Positions 1 to 7,898 of a stretch of DNA of 64,000 bases are shown one piece after another (positions within the stretch are counted from its first letter, which is position 1; each line of letters starts with the position of its first letter). The translations under genes and the position numbers were made by a program. This DNA is from an uncultured Selenomonadales bacterium (GTDB taxonomy: Bacteria > Bacillota > Negativicutes > DSM-1736 > Dendrosporobacteraceae). The stretch lies in assembly GCA_946407015.1 (NCBI GenBank), contig CAMJML010000010.1:1-64000 (forward strand), written 5' to 3'. The notes below the pieces were generated by a model. The model did no database searches. It was not told the DNA's origin and worked only from the letters and a program-made list of their open reading frames with translations.

Positions 1-163
1 GCATTGCCTCAATCTCATCCTGGCTCATCATCCCGTTGGCAGCAGCCGGAGCAGGTTCAGACGTGACCGGTTCAGGAGCGGCAGCCGGTTCAGAAGCGGC
101 GTTCATGGACGCTAGCAAAGCCTCGATTTCAGCAGGGGTCATCATTTCATTTGAGGAAGCCAT
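1..163 (-). CDS. 5' part of a flagellar-switch-like protein (FliM/FliN/FliY-type N-terminus), partial
   Basis: The reading frame begins at ATG (complement of 161-163) behind a GGAGAG Shine-Dalgarno and runs off the left edge of the window, so only about 54 residues are visible. They hold two copies of a short acidic motif, MMTPAEIEALLASM near residue 7 and MMSQDEIEAM near residue 45, joined by an Ala/Pro/Glu-rich linker. This resembles the LSQxEIDALL segment at the start of FliM and FliY, which docks phosphorylated CheY on the flagellar switch. The catalytic or C-ring domains lie outside the window, so assignment to FliM, FliN, FliY or a separate chemotaxis adaptor is open. It is transcribed leftwards, away from the lipoprotein gene. 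Confidence 0.45.
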   Translation of the reverse strand, partial: MASSNEMMTPAEIEALLASMNAASEPAAAPEPVTSEPAPAAANGMMSQDEIEAM

Positions 164-262
164 AGTTTCTCTCCATGCAAATTAAGAATTTATTTTATTC
201 TATTTCTATTTTTAGGCGATTTTTCCTTTTTCGACATTATTCTTGTGGTCAAAAATTACAAG

Positions 263-310
263 AAAAAACCAGTAACCGGCGCAATTTATGCGCTGGTTAC
301 TGGTTTTTTA
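263..310 (-). terminator. Intrinsic terminator after the lipoprotein gene
   Basis: AAAAAACCAGTAACC pairs with GGTTACTGGTTTTTT around a second GCGCA/TGCGC stem. It lies 10 bases past the stop codon of the leftward lipoprotein gene and would also stop rightward transcription. Confidence 0.85.
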
Positions 311-319
311 GAGAAGCTT

Positions 320-793
320 TTATTGAACAGTCACCCAGAAATCGACGGCCCGGTTTACTTCGGTTGTGTTGGGGATAATCTGCAGCTTTCCTTTACCAGG
401 CTTAATGGCTGTAAAGATAGCTTTACCTGTTTGGGTTGAATCGGTGTCCTGTTTCATGACATCACCGAAAAAGTTGTCTCCCGAGGATGTAAAGCGTGTG
501 TTTTTGGTGAGGCCGGGAGCCGGCTCAAGAATCAAACGCTGACCTACGCGCAGCACAATATTATTGGCCGATAACTGAACCTTATCCGTAGCATTGTAAT
601 TATAAGTAACCCGTATATCGCTGGTTTGCGGTGGTTGGACAACAGGTGGATTTACTGTAGAGGGTGGCGCCGGAGACGTTGGGGAAGACGGGTTCTGCGG
701 TTCAACAGGATTCACATTGGTGCAGCCGGTGATGAACAGACTGATACTCAGCATAATCACAGCAACCATGTAAATGAATTGTTTTTTTTGCAT
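320..793 (-). CDS. Secreted lipoprotein with an Ig-like or beta-sandwich domain, unknown function
   Basis: 157 residues. The N-terminus has Lys-Lys, a hydrophobic stretch and a lipobox LFITGC, so Cys24 should be lipidated and the protein anchored to a membrane facing outward. A Pro/Ser/Thr-rich linker (about residues 28-58) leads to a C-terminal domain of about 100 residues rich in beta-strand patterns, with the phrase AIFTAIKPGKGKLQIIP. That ending resembles Ig-like or chagasin-like beta-sandwich folds in which a small domain terminates with a strand before the end. I do not recognise a specific family. GAGGAGG lies 11 bases before the ATG. It is a single-gene unit with its own terminator. 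Confidence 0.7.
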   Translation of the reverse strand: MQKKQFIYMVAVIMLSISLFITGCTNVNPVEPQNPSSPTSPAPPSTVNPPVVQPPQTSDIRVTYNYNATDKVQLSANNIVLRVGQRLILEPAPGLTKNTRFTSSGDNFFGDVMKQDTDSTQTGKAIFTAIKPGKGKLQIIPNTTEVNRAVDFWVTVQ

Positions 794-1016
794 GTCTCAT
801 TAAACCTCCTCACTCGTGTTATTAGTATGAACATTTCAGAAGTCTTTATCCAATAACCGTTCAATACGGCAAATTCATAACAAATGAAAAAAACGTCGAA
901 ATCTTAAATTTTTTAAAGAGGATTTTTTAATGGAACAGCTAATAATATACGCGAAGATAATTTTCTTAAACTATAAATGAAACGGAGAAAATCTCCAAAA
1001 AGCGGAGGTAGCACCC

Positions 1017-1883
1017 ATGAATCTCTATTCACGCATTCGATTGCATAGCAATCGCTTTACTCCGGCTCAAGAGCGAATCGTTCGTTTTATTCATGAAAAT
1101 GCGCAGGAGGCCTTAGGGCTTCCGATTAATGAGTTAGCTGAACGCTGCCAGGTTGGCGATGCGACGGTCATTCGTTTTTATCGTTTAATGGGCTATGAGA
1201 CGTATGCGATGTTTCGTGTTGCGTTGGCTCAGGAGTTAGCAGAGAACGACATCCGGCCGATTTATGAAGAGGTGGGTAACCAGGATGAATTGACCGATGT
1301 TGTTCGCAAGGTCATTGCTTCATCGATTCAAGGGATTGCCGATGTTGAAAAACAGTTGTCGCTTAAGGCTTTGGAAGAAATTGTCCGGCAGTTTTTTCAG
1401 TCCAAGCATATTCATGTGATCGGCTTGGGGGCATCCGGTGTTGTTGCCCAGGATGTTATGCATAAGCTGATGCGGCTTGGGTTAAAGATCAATGCCTATA
1501 CGGATTCGCATTTGATGACCATTGCGGCAACAGTCGCCGAGGAAGGCGAGGTCTTCTTTGCTATTTGTCACTCCGGTGAAACTTCTGATATTATTCGCAC
1601 ACTGGAATTAGCAAAAGGTCAGGGCTGCTACACTTGTGCTTTGACCAGCTATATGGAATCCAGTATTACACGGGTTGTGGATGATTATCTTCTGAGCTGT
1701 ACCCGGGAGACCAAGATGCGGTCCGATGCGATGATTTCAAGGATTGTTCAGCTTGTTGTGATCGACATTCTTTATGTCAAATTAGCATTGCAGATTGGTG
1801 ATTCTGCTATGGACCGGGTCCATCAATCGCGTCTCGCCTTAAAACAGCTGCGGAATTCCAGCCGTCAGGACGGAGCATCCTGA
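1017..1883 (+). CDS. RpiR/MurR-family transcriptional regulator of the four-carbon acid operon
   Basis: 288 residues with the two-domain RpiR layout. An N-terminal helix-turn-helix spans about residues 1-78, with the LPINELAERCQVGDATVIRF recognition segment. A SIS sugar-phosphate-binding domain spans about 125-265, with GLGASGVVAQD and CHSGETSDIIRTL as the phosphosugar loops. RpiR proteins sense phosphorylated sugars. Here the three following genes encode a kinase, a 4-phosphate dehydrogenase and a permease, so the likely effector is a phosphorylated tetronate or a downstream intermediate (inference). GGAGGT sits 7 bases before the ATG. A 60-base gap separates it from the kinase gene, consistent with co-transcription. 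Confidence 0.88.
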   Translation: MNLYSRIRLHSNRFTPAQERIVRFIHENAQEALGLPINELAERCQVGDATVIRFYRLMGYETYAMFRVALAQELAENDIRPIYEEVGNQDELTDVVRKVIASSIQGIADVEKQLSLKALEEIVRQFFQSKHIHVIGLGASGVVAQDVMHKLMRLGLKINAYTDSHLMTIAATVAEEGEVFFAICHSGETSDIIRTLELAKGQGCYTCALTSYMESSITRVVDDYLLSCTRETKMRSDAMISRIVQLVVIDILYVKLALQIGDSAMDRVHQSRLALKQLRNSSRQDGAS

Positions 1884-1943
1884 TCTCTGAATAAGGCAGC
1901 GATTTTCGGCAGGATGAGTACCATTGGATAGGAGGAAAATCTT

Positions 1944-3224
1944 ATGGAATGCAATCAAAAAGGTTTGGTCGTTATTGCAGATGATTTGACCGGGGCTAAC
2001 GATACCGGAGTGCAGTTTGCCAGACGTGGATTAAAAACGAATGTTTTACTCGAAGGGACGCCGCTGGAACGTATTGGCGACAGCATTGTCGTGGTGGATA
2101 CAAACAGCCGGGCGATTGCCGGTGAAGAAGCCTACCGGCGGGTTCAGGCAGTTGCCAGGCAGTCCTATCAGGCCGGAGTCAGCCGTTTTTACAAAAAAAT
2201 TGATTCAACGCTGCGTGGCAATGTAGGGATCGAGATTAAAGCCATTTTAGATTTAGAAATTCATGATTTTGCGTTTGTCATGCCGGCATTTCCTAAAACC
2301 GGACGTACAACAGTAGGCGGCAATCATCTGCTGCAAGGGATACCGCTGGCCGCAACTGAGATTGCCAAAGATCCCAAGTGCCCGGTTTCGGAGAGCTGCT
2401 TGCCGGAATTATTGCTGCAGCAAACCGGACTTACGGTTGTCCATATTGGCGTTGACGAACTGTTAAAGGGCACTGAAGTGATCCGGCAGGCCATTCAAAA
2501 CGGCCTGGAAGCCGGCTGCCGGATTTTTTCCTGTGATGCCTGGCTTGATGATCAGTTTTCGCTGGCGGCAGAAGCGGCTGCCGGGGTTAGTGATCAGATT
2601 CTATGGGTGGGATCGGCCGGTCTGGCAGATTATTTGCCCAAAATATTTGGCTGGGAAGAACCTGATAACACGCACTTGCCTACCTTAGTGGTTGCCGGCA
2701 GTGTAAGCTCGGTAACCCGTGGACAGATTGACCGCTTGTTGCAGGACGGTTATCAACTGGTTGAAATCGAAGTATCTGAGTACCTTCCTTGGCGGGAAGC
2801 GCAGGCGTTGCCCTTGTTGGCTCAGCTTGAGGAACGGCTAAGTCAGGGACAAAAGCTTGTCATTGCTTCCGGCTATCAGCCGGAAGCGGTTGAACGGGCG
2901 AAGCAAGCAGGTGCCAAGCTGGGACTTGGTGCCGTACAGGTTAGTGAACTGATTGCACAAATGCTTGGCTGGCTGGGTGCCAATTTGCTAAATAAGCAGG
3001 AAGTGACAGGTGTGGTTTTGACCGGCGGGGATACTGCGGTCGCTGTTTGTCGCGCACTGGGGGTAACCGGCATTCATATTCTTGAAGAAATTGCGCCAGG
3101 TATTCCCTTGGGGCTTATGACAACAAATGGTGGCAAAACATTAAAGGTTGTTACAAAAGCGGGAGCTTTTGGCAATCCGGATGCTTTAGTCAAAGCATCG
3201 CACAAACTACAGCAAAGGATGTGA
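1944..3224 (+). CDS. dtnK: Four-carbon acid sugar kinase (DUF1537 family), D-threonate/D-erythronate kinase-like
   Basis: 426 residues, the usual length of the family. The N-terminal sugar-binding domain opens with VIADDLTGANDTG (about residues 10-22), and KKIDSTLRGN near residue 85 is another family hallmark. The C-terminal nucleotide-binding domain carries LTGGDTAVAVCRALG near residue 360. DUF1537 kinases phosphorylate the 4-hydroxyl of threonate or erythronate. The next gene encodes a PdxA2-type dehydrogenase that acts on exactly that product, which supports the assignment; the stereoisomer cannot be read from sequence. AGGAGG precedes the ATG. Only 6 bases separate it from the following gene. 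Confidence 0.85.
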   Translation: MECNQKGLVVIADDLTGANDTGVQFARRGLKTNVLLEGTPLERIGDSIVVVDTNSRAIAGEEAYRRVQAVARQSYQAGVSRFYKKIDSTLRGNVGIEIKAILDLEIHDFAFVMPAFPKTGRTTVGGNHLLQGIPLAATEIAKDPKCPVSESCLPELLLQQTGLTVVHIGVDELLKGTEVIRQAIQNGLEAGCRIFSCDAWLDDQFSLAAEAAAGVSDQILWVGSAGLADYLPKIFGWEEPDNTHLPTLVVAGSVSSVTRGQIDRLLQDGYQLVEIEVSEYLPWREAQALPLLAQLEERLSQGQKLVIASGYQPEAVERAKQAGAKLGLGAVQVSELIAQMLGWLGANLLNKQEVTGVVLTGGDTAVAVCRALGVTGIHILEEIAPGIPLGLMTTNGGKTLKVVTKAGAFGNPDALVKASHKLQQRM

Positions 3225-3230
3225 CACACG

Positions 3231-4259
3231 ATGCAGCACAGGAGAGATCCACGGCCGATTTTAGCGATTACCATGGGCGATGCCGCCGGATGTGGTCCGG
3301 AGATCATTGTCAAAGCGTTAGATAATCCACACTTTTATCAATTATGCCGGCCCCTGGTGTTTGGGGATCTGGGACGCATCAAACTCGCGGCCTCACTGGT
3401 GAATAGTTCCTTGACGATTACGAAGGCCGAGAATATTCATACAGGCGTCTACCAACATGGTCATGTTGATGTTCTGGATTTTGATAATATTCCGGAGGAT
3501 TTGCCGTTTGGGCAGGTAGATGAACGAGCCGGCCATGCCGCATTTACCTATATTGAAGCGGCCATTCAACAAGCGCTTAAGAATCAAGTGGCCGCAATTG
3601 TTACCGCTCCCATTAATAAAGAAGCCTTACACAAGGGGGGACATCATTTTCCCGGTCATACTGAAATTCTGGCCGAATTGAGCCATACGGCCGATTATGC
3701 CATGATGCTGGCCGGTGATGCTTTGCGGGTTATTCATGTAACCACCCATGTTTCGATGGTGGATGCCGCCAAACTGATCAAAAAAGACCGGGTACTGCGC
3801 ATCATTCGGCTGGCTGACCGGACTTTGCGGCTGCTTGGACTGGAAAAGCCCCGTATTGCAGTAGCCGGCTTTAATGCCCATGCCGGAGAAAATGGGTTAT
3901 TTGGACGTGAGGATATGGACGAGATTGCGCCTGCCGTCCTAGCGGCTCAGGAAGACGGTATTGCTGCAACCGGCCCGATTCCGCCTGATACCGTGTTTTA
4001 CCGGACCGTATGCCGGAAAGAATTTGATATTGTCGTGGTGATGTACCACGATCAAGGTCATATTCCGATCAAGCTGCTGGGCTTTGATAATGGTATCAAT
4101 GTAACGGTCGGGCTGCCCTTTCTGCGAACTTCGGTGGATCATGGTACGGCTTTTGATATAGCCGGTACCGGTGTGGCGGACAGCTGCAGCATGAGCGCTG
4201 CGATCGAATTTGCGGCTCGTTTGGCTGACGGATCCCGTAAGTCAGCTTTAAATCAATAA
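3231..4259 (+). CDS. pdxA2: 4-phospho-D-threonate/erythronate 3-dehydrogenase (PdxA2)
   Basis: 342 residues with PdxA-family features: ITMGDAAGCGPEI at the start, TAPINKEAL near residue 125, the metal-binding histidines in HHFPGHTE (about 137-144) and YHDQGHIP (about 272-279), and the conserved LPFLRTSVDHGTAFDIAG near 300. PdxA proteins oxidise 4-phosphohydroxy acids with NAD and decarboxylate them. The PdxA2 branch works on 4-phospho-threonate or 4-phospho-erythronate, giving dihydroxyacetone phosphate and CO2, rather than in pyridoxal synthesis. The PdxA2 branch is inferred from the adjacent DUF1537 kinase and RpiR regulator; no other pyridoxine gene is nearby. Confidence 0.87.
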   Translation: MQHRRDPRPILAITMGDAAGCGPEIIVKALDNPHFYQLCRPLVFGDLGRIKLAASLVNSSLTITKAENIHTGVYQHGHVDVLDFDNIPEDLPFGQVDERAGHAAFTYIEAAIQQALKNQVAAIVTAPINKEALHKGGHHFPGHTEILAELSHTADYAMMLAGDALRVIHVTTHVSMVDAAKLIKKDRVLRIIRLADRTLRLLGLEKPRIAVAGFNAHAGENGLFGREDMDEIAPAVLAAQEDGIAATGPIPPDTVFYRTVCRKEFDIVVVMYHDQGHIPIKLLGFDNGINVTVGLPFLRTSVDHGTAFDIAGTGVADSCSMSAAIEFAARLADGSRKSALNQ

Positions 4260-4271
4260 AAAGGAGAATGC

Positions 4272-5240
4272 ATGATGAAAATTAAACAGTCAATCGAAAG
4301 AATCCCGGGTGGAATGATGATTGTCCCGTTGTTTCTAGGTGCCTTACTCAATACTTTTTCCCCTGATTTCGGTAAAACCTTCGGTTCATTCACCGGAGCG
4401 CTCATGACCGGAGCGATGCCGATCCTGGCCGTCTTTTATGTATGCATGGGTTCAACCATTGATTTGAAGGCTACGCCTTACATTCTGCGCAAAGGTGGTG
4501 TGTTGTTAGGAGCAAAAATCCTGACCGGTGCCATCTTGGCTGTGGTTGCTTCTAAATTGATGCCGGCCGGTTATGTGGATGCGGGCTTTTTTGCCGGTCT
4601 TTCGGTTTTAGCCATTGTCGCTGCCGTCAATGATACCAACGGTGGTTTATATATGGCCCTGATGGGGCAGTTTGGCAAGAAAGAGGACGTTGGAGCTTAT
4701 TCGGTGATGAGCCTGGAATCCGGACCGTTCTTTACTATGGTAACGCTGGGAGTAGCCGGTTTGGCGGCATTTCCGTGGCAGACCTTTGTCGGAGCTATTT
4801 TGCCCTTGATCCTGGGGATGATATTAGGCAATCTTGACCGTGACATGCGCGATTATTTGAGCAAGGCAGTACCGGTGATGATTCCGTTTTTTGCCTTTGC
4901 TTTAGGCTGCGGACTGAACCTTGGCAATATTGCCAAAGGCGGCATGCTTGGCATTTTGATGGGAGTAGCCGTAGTCACTGTCAGCGGTATCATTCTCTTT
5001 ATTGCTGATAAACTGACCGGCGGAAACGGGATTGCCGGCCTGTCGGCTGCCTCCACGGCCGGGAATGCTGCTGCTGTGCCTGCTGCTATTGCTGCCGTAG
5101 ATACTTCTTATGCCTCAGTAGTACCAACCGCTACCGTGCTGGTAGCCACCTGCGTCATTGTTACGGCTGTGCTTGTGCCTGTTGTTACAGCCTGGTGGGC
5201 TCGCCAGATTGGGGTAAAAGGAAATCAAGCATCGGCCTAA
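4272..5240 (+). CDS. kdgT: KdgT-family 2-keto-3-deoxygluconate-type permease, probable tetronate importer
   Basis: 322 residues, almost entirely hydrophobic, with about ten predicted membrane segments. Recognisable KdgT-family stretches are [19 protein letters not shown] at the start, the central [18 protein letters not shown] and the Ala-rich [15 protein letters not shown] near residue 270. Characterised KdgT imports 2-keto-3-deoxygluconate with protons. In this operon the downstream chemistry is for four-carbon aldonates, so D-threonate or erythronate is the likelier cargo (inference). GGAG lies before the ATG and the gap from pdxA2 is 12 bases. A strong terminator follows, ending the operon. 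Confidence 0.85.
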   Translation: MMKIKQSIERIPGGMMIVPLFLGALLNTFSPDFGKTFGSFTGALMTGAMPILAVFYVCMGSTIDLKATPYILRKGGVLLGAKILTGAILAVVASKLMPAGYVDAGFFAGLSVLAIVAAVNDTNGGLYMALMGQFGKKEDVGAYSVMSLESGPFFTMVTLGVAGLAAFPWQTFVGAILPLILGMILGNLDRDMRDYLSKAVPVMIPFFAFALGCGLNLGNIAKGGMLGILMGVAVVTVSGIILFIADKLTGGNGIAGLSAASTAGNAAAVPAAIAAVDTSYASVVPTATVLVATCVIVTAVLVPVVTAWWARQIGVKGNQASA

Positions 5241-5261
5241 TGTGCGGTACAGGATCAATAG

Positions 5262-5299
5262 GAAGCCTGCAATCCTTTCGAGGTTGCAGGCTTCTTTTT
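5262..5299 (+). terminator. Intrinsic terminator of the four-carbon acid operon
   Basis: GAAGCCTGCAA pairs with TTGCAGGCTTC, followed by TTTTT. Confidence 0.92.
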
Positions 5300-5392
5300 G
5301 TCAACTTGCTTGCTTTTGGATAATTGTTTACAATGAAATTCAGAATAAACATTTAGAGTGCCGATCTTAAGCAATAGATGGAGTGAATGCAG

Positions 5393-6535
5393 ATGGAACG
5401 GGTAGATACGGTCATTATTGGCGGGGGAATCATGGGGCTGGCGGTCGCTTATGTGTTATCAAAGCACCGGCCGGAGCAAAGTGTTTTACTGTTGGAGAAA
5501 GAAGCCCGATTTGGGCTGGGGCTTTCAAGCCGTACCAGTGAAGTAGTACATTCCGGTATTTATTATCCGACAGGTAGTTTAAAGGCCAGGCTTTGTGTGG
5601 AAGGAAATTCGTTATTGTATCAATTTTGCCGCGAACAGCAGGTGCCTTTTCAACAACTGGGAAAATTGATTGTTGCTCAAAATGAGGCTGATTTACTTAA
5701 GCTGGCGGATCTGCAGCAACAGGGAGAGAACAATGGAGTTCCGGATATTCAGCGCTTGGATCGCAAGCAGATTGCAGATTTGGAACCTGCTCTTGACGTG
5801 CAGTCGGCTATCTTTTGCCCCTCCAGTGGCATTGTGGATTCTCACCGGCTTATGGCTAAGCTGGAGCAGGGTGCAAAAGAAAATGGGGCTATGCTGGTCT
5901 ACCAGCAGGAAGTAACGGCTATTGAGCAACTAAAAGACGGTTATTGCCTGGAAGTTTCCGATACCAGGGGGCGGATTGAACGCATCGGCAGCCAAGTTGT
6001 GATTAATGCGGCCGGATTGTCTGCCGATAAGATTGCCGCCATGGCAGGCATTCCTATTGATGAAGCCGGCTATCGCATTTACCGCTGCAAGGGTGAGTAC
6101 TTCGCCGTTCATAATCAGAAGGCGTCTTTAATTAACAGATTGATTTTTCCGGTAGGCATCCGGGAACTGAAAGGTGCTGGAATTCCGGCTATTAAAGATT
6201 TGAAAGGCCGGCTCAGGCTTGGTCCTGATGCCCATTATGCTTCCGCTACCGCAACCGATTACAGCGTATACCCCGGCAATCGCAATCAATTTTTAACATT
6301 AGTGCAAGGTTATTTGCCGTTCCTGGAACAGGATGACCTTCAGCCTGATTTGGCCGGGATTCGTCCCCGGTTGCTGGTTCCATGCGGAAGCCCGCCGCGG
6401 GATTTCGTCATTTGTGATGAATCAGAGCGAGGGCTGCCTGGTCTTATTAACCTGATTGGAGTTGAATCACCAGGGATTACCTGCTGCTTGAGTTTAGCAA
6501 ATTATGTAGGCGAGCTACTGGCTGCGGTGCCTTAA
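5393..6535 (+). CDS. lhgO: FAD-dependent L-2-hydroxyglutarate oxidase-like protein (LhgO family)
   Basis: 380 residues. The N-terminus has the dinucleotide-binding motif VIIGGGIMGLAVAY (about residues 6-19), followed by LLLEKE and the family stretch SSRTSEVVHSGIYYP near 45-60. The end has GIESPGITCCL-like sequence (here GVESPGITCCLSLANYVG), also typical of LhgO/DAO-fold oxidases. LhgO oxidises L-2-hydroxyglutarate to 2-oxoglutarate at the membrane. I chose ATG 5393, since a GGAG sits 9-10 bases upstream; an ATG at 5387 is in frame but too close to it. An etfA remnant follows directly, hinting that an electron-transfer flavoprotein once lay beside it. Confidence 0.8.
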   Translation: MERVDTVIIGGGIMGLAVAYVLSKHRPEQSVLLLEKEARFGLGLSSRTSEVVHSGIYYPTGSLKARLCVEGNSLLYQFCREQQVPFQQLGKLIVAQNEADLLKLADLQQQGENNGVPDIQRLDRKQIADLEPALDVQSAIFCPSSGIVDSHRLMAKLEQGAKENGAMLVYQQEVTAIEQLKDGYCLEVSDTRGRIERIGSQVVINAAGLSADKIAAMAGIPIDEAGYRIYRCKGEYFAVHNQKASLINRLIFPVGIRELKGAGIPAIKDLKGRLRLGPDAHYASATATDYSVYPGNRNQFLTLVQGYLPFLEQDDLQPDLAGIRPRLLVPCGSPPRDFVICDESERGLPGLINLIGVESPGITCCLSLANYVGELLAAVP

Positions 6536-6552
6536 CCTGTAGCTAAAACAGA

Positions 6553-6780
6553 GCGGAATTTTCCAGAGCCGTATAACCACCTTGACGGAATACCTGCACC
6601 GGAACTTCTGATTGCCATTAGCCAGGACGCTGAGGCGCCGATCTTCAAATTGCCAATTATGGTATTGCCGGGGATATCAATCTGATTTTTCCAGAACTGA
6701 TTCGCCAACACCAGCGAGGACCTGAATCAATAAAATGATCAGGCACCTTGCTGTAGAAGCAGGCTATGCGGAATTTTCCA
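6553..6780. repeat. 13-bp direct repeat flanking the etfA remnant
   Basis: GCGGAATTTTCCA occurs at 6553-6565 and again at 6768-6780. The second copy codes for the last residues of the leftward EamA gene. The pair brackets the decayed etfA segment, which may mark an old deletion or rearrangement junction. Confidence 0.55.
6587..6738 (+). pseudogene. etfA: Decayed 3' end of etfA (electron transfer flavoprotein alpha subunit)
   Basis: Read in two frames, this stretch gives PAPELLIAI, then SQDAEAPIFKL, then, after a one-base shift near 6652, ANYGIAGDINLIFPEL and a TGA stop at 6736-6738. This is the C-terminal signature of EtfA (typically xPELYIAxGISGA...AINxDPEAPIFKxADYGIVGDL). Relative to that pattern, about 20 residues are missing between LLIAI and SQD (the GISGAxQH segment that contacts FAD), and one G is missing at the frameshift. 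No start or N-terminal domain is recognisable upstream. It is therefore a non-functional remnant, lying just after an LhgO-type oxidase. Identification is by eye. Confidence 0.7.
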
Positions 6781-7666
6781 TCTGTACAGCCGGCTTTTTT
6801 TCTTTGGCCAGATACAGGCCGGCAAAGATCAGCAGAGCACCAAAAAATTGGTACCAGCCAAACTGCTCTTGCAAGAAGAGATAGCCGGTAATAACGGCAA
6901 AGACCGGGGGTAAATTGTTGTATAAAGAGGCTTTGGTGCTGCCTAATATTTTTGTGCCCCAAATCCACAGGCAATTGCCTAGGCAAAGGGGAAAGAGGCC
7001 GGAATACAGGATGCTGCCCCAGCCGGCTGATGGGATAGTCAGCCAGTCGACTGCCAGCATAGCCGGCAGGGATATCAGGATAAACAAACCGGTTGAGAGA
7101 CAGAGGATATAGGCGGTTATCTGGTACGCCGAATAATGATCGGTCAAAATGCGGGAAAAAATGGTGTAATAACCATAGCTCCATTGAGCCACGAGGAGCA
7201 GCAGTGCTCCGACAATATGGCCATCTGCCAGACTGATTTCCTTACCTGTTCCGGCTACCATAACGGCCACTCCGGTCAGTGAGACCGCAATACTCACCAG
7301 CATGCCTGAATTGATTCGCTCAAAGCGATGGAAGTGATTAATGAGTGCTACACTGATGGGCAGGCAGCCCAGTATGAGTGAGGCATTGCCGGCTGTGGTG
7401 TACTCTACTCCGGATGTGAAAAAGATCTGGAAAAAGAAAAAGCCTAAACTGGCGATAACAAGGGCTGGCCAATGATTGCGTTCAAGCTGTTTCCAGGGAG
7501 CTAAGCGGCGGAGTACCATCCAGCCTGCGGTTAGAGCGACTATCATCCGAATGGCGTTATAGGGCATGGGGGGGACATAAAGCAACCCGATTTTCATAAC
7601 CGGTGGATTAATGCCCCACAGAAAAGCAACAAAGATTAATATTAAATGAACTCGGATGCGATTCAC
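6764..7666 (-). CDS. EamA/DMT-superfamily drug/metabolite exporter
   Basis: About 300 residues forming two tandem EamA repeats of roughly 135 residues each, ten predicted membrane segments in total. The first repeat begins HLILIFVAFLWGINPPVMK; the second contains LVAQWSYGYYTIFSR and ends near LFLQEQFGWYQFFGALLIFAGLYLA. The C-terminal tail is basic and cytoplasmic. Substrate is not predictable. The annotated GTG at 7666 overlaps the GGGAGG Shine-Dalgarno, so the true start codon is uncertain (see findings). It is divergent from the GGDEF/HD-GYP gene and converges on the etfA remnant. Confidence 0.88.
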   Translation of the reverse strand: MNRIRVHLILIFVAFLWGINPPVMKIGLLYVPPMPYNAIRMIVALTAGWMVLRRLAPWKQLERNHWPALVIASLGFFFFQIFFTSGVEYTTAGNASLILGCLPISVALINHFHRFERINSGMLVSIAVSLTGVAVMVAGTGKEISLADGHIVGALLLLVAQWSYGYYTIFSRILTDHYSAYQITAYILCLSTGLFILISLPAMLAVDWLTIPSAGWGSILYSGLFPLCLGNCLWIWGTKILGSTKASLYNNLPPVFAVITGYLFLQEQFGWYQFFGALLIFAGLYLAKEKKPAVQMENSA

Positions 7667-7898
7667 CTCCCAAAAGGTTGATGCGGCTGTAAGCTTCCGT
7701 TGGGCTTTTGCGGTCTATCCATCATTTCGGATTCTTACCTGGATAATCCTCCCAGTCGTTGCAGGTTTTTTGATTCTTAGGACTAGATAAAAGTAAAAAA
7801 CATGGCATAAAATGTCGGTTTTTTTACCATTATGGAGCAGGGGTCATGGCTTTAGGCTCGAATTTAACAGGTATACTACGGGGAGGGAGGGGCATTTG

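Noticed and set aside
6541-6660. Minus-strand coding end (GGYTALENSALF) in the etfA region
   Set aside because: The frame needs its own shift and matches no family, whereas the plus-strand EtfA signature is specific.
7812-7898. N-terminal extension of the GGDEF/HD-GYP protein
   Set aside because: No ribosome site precedes 7812, while GGAGG directly precedes GTG 7899, and a TATACT promoter box lies inside the extension.
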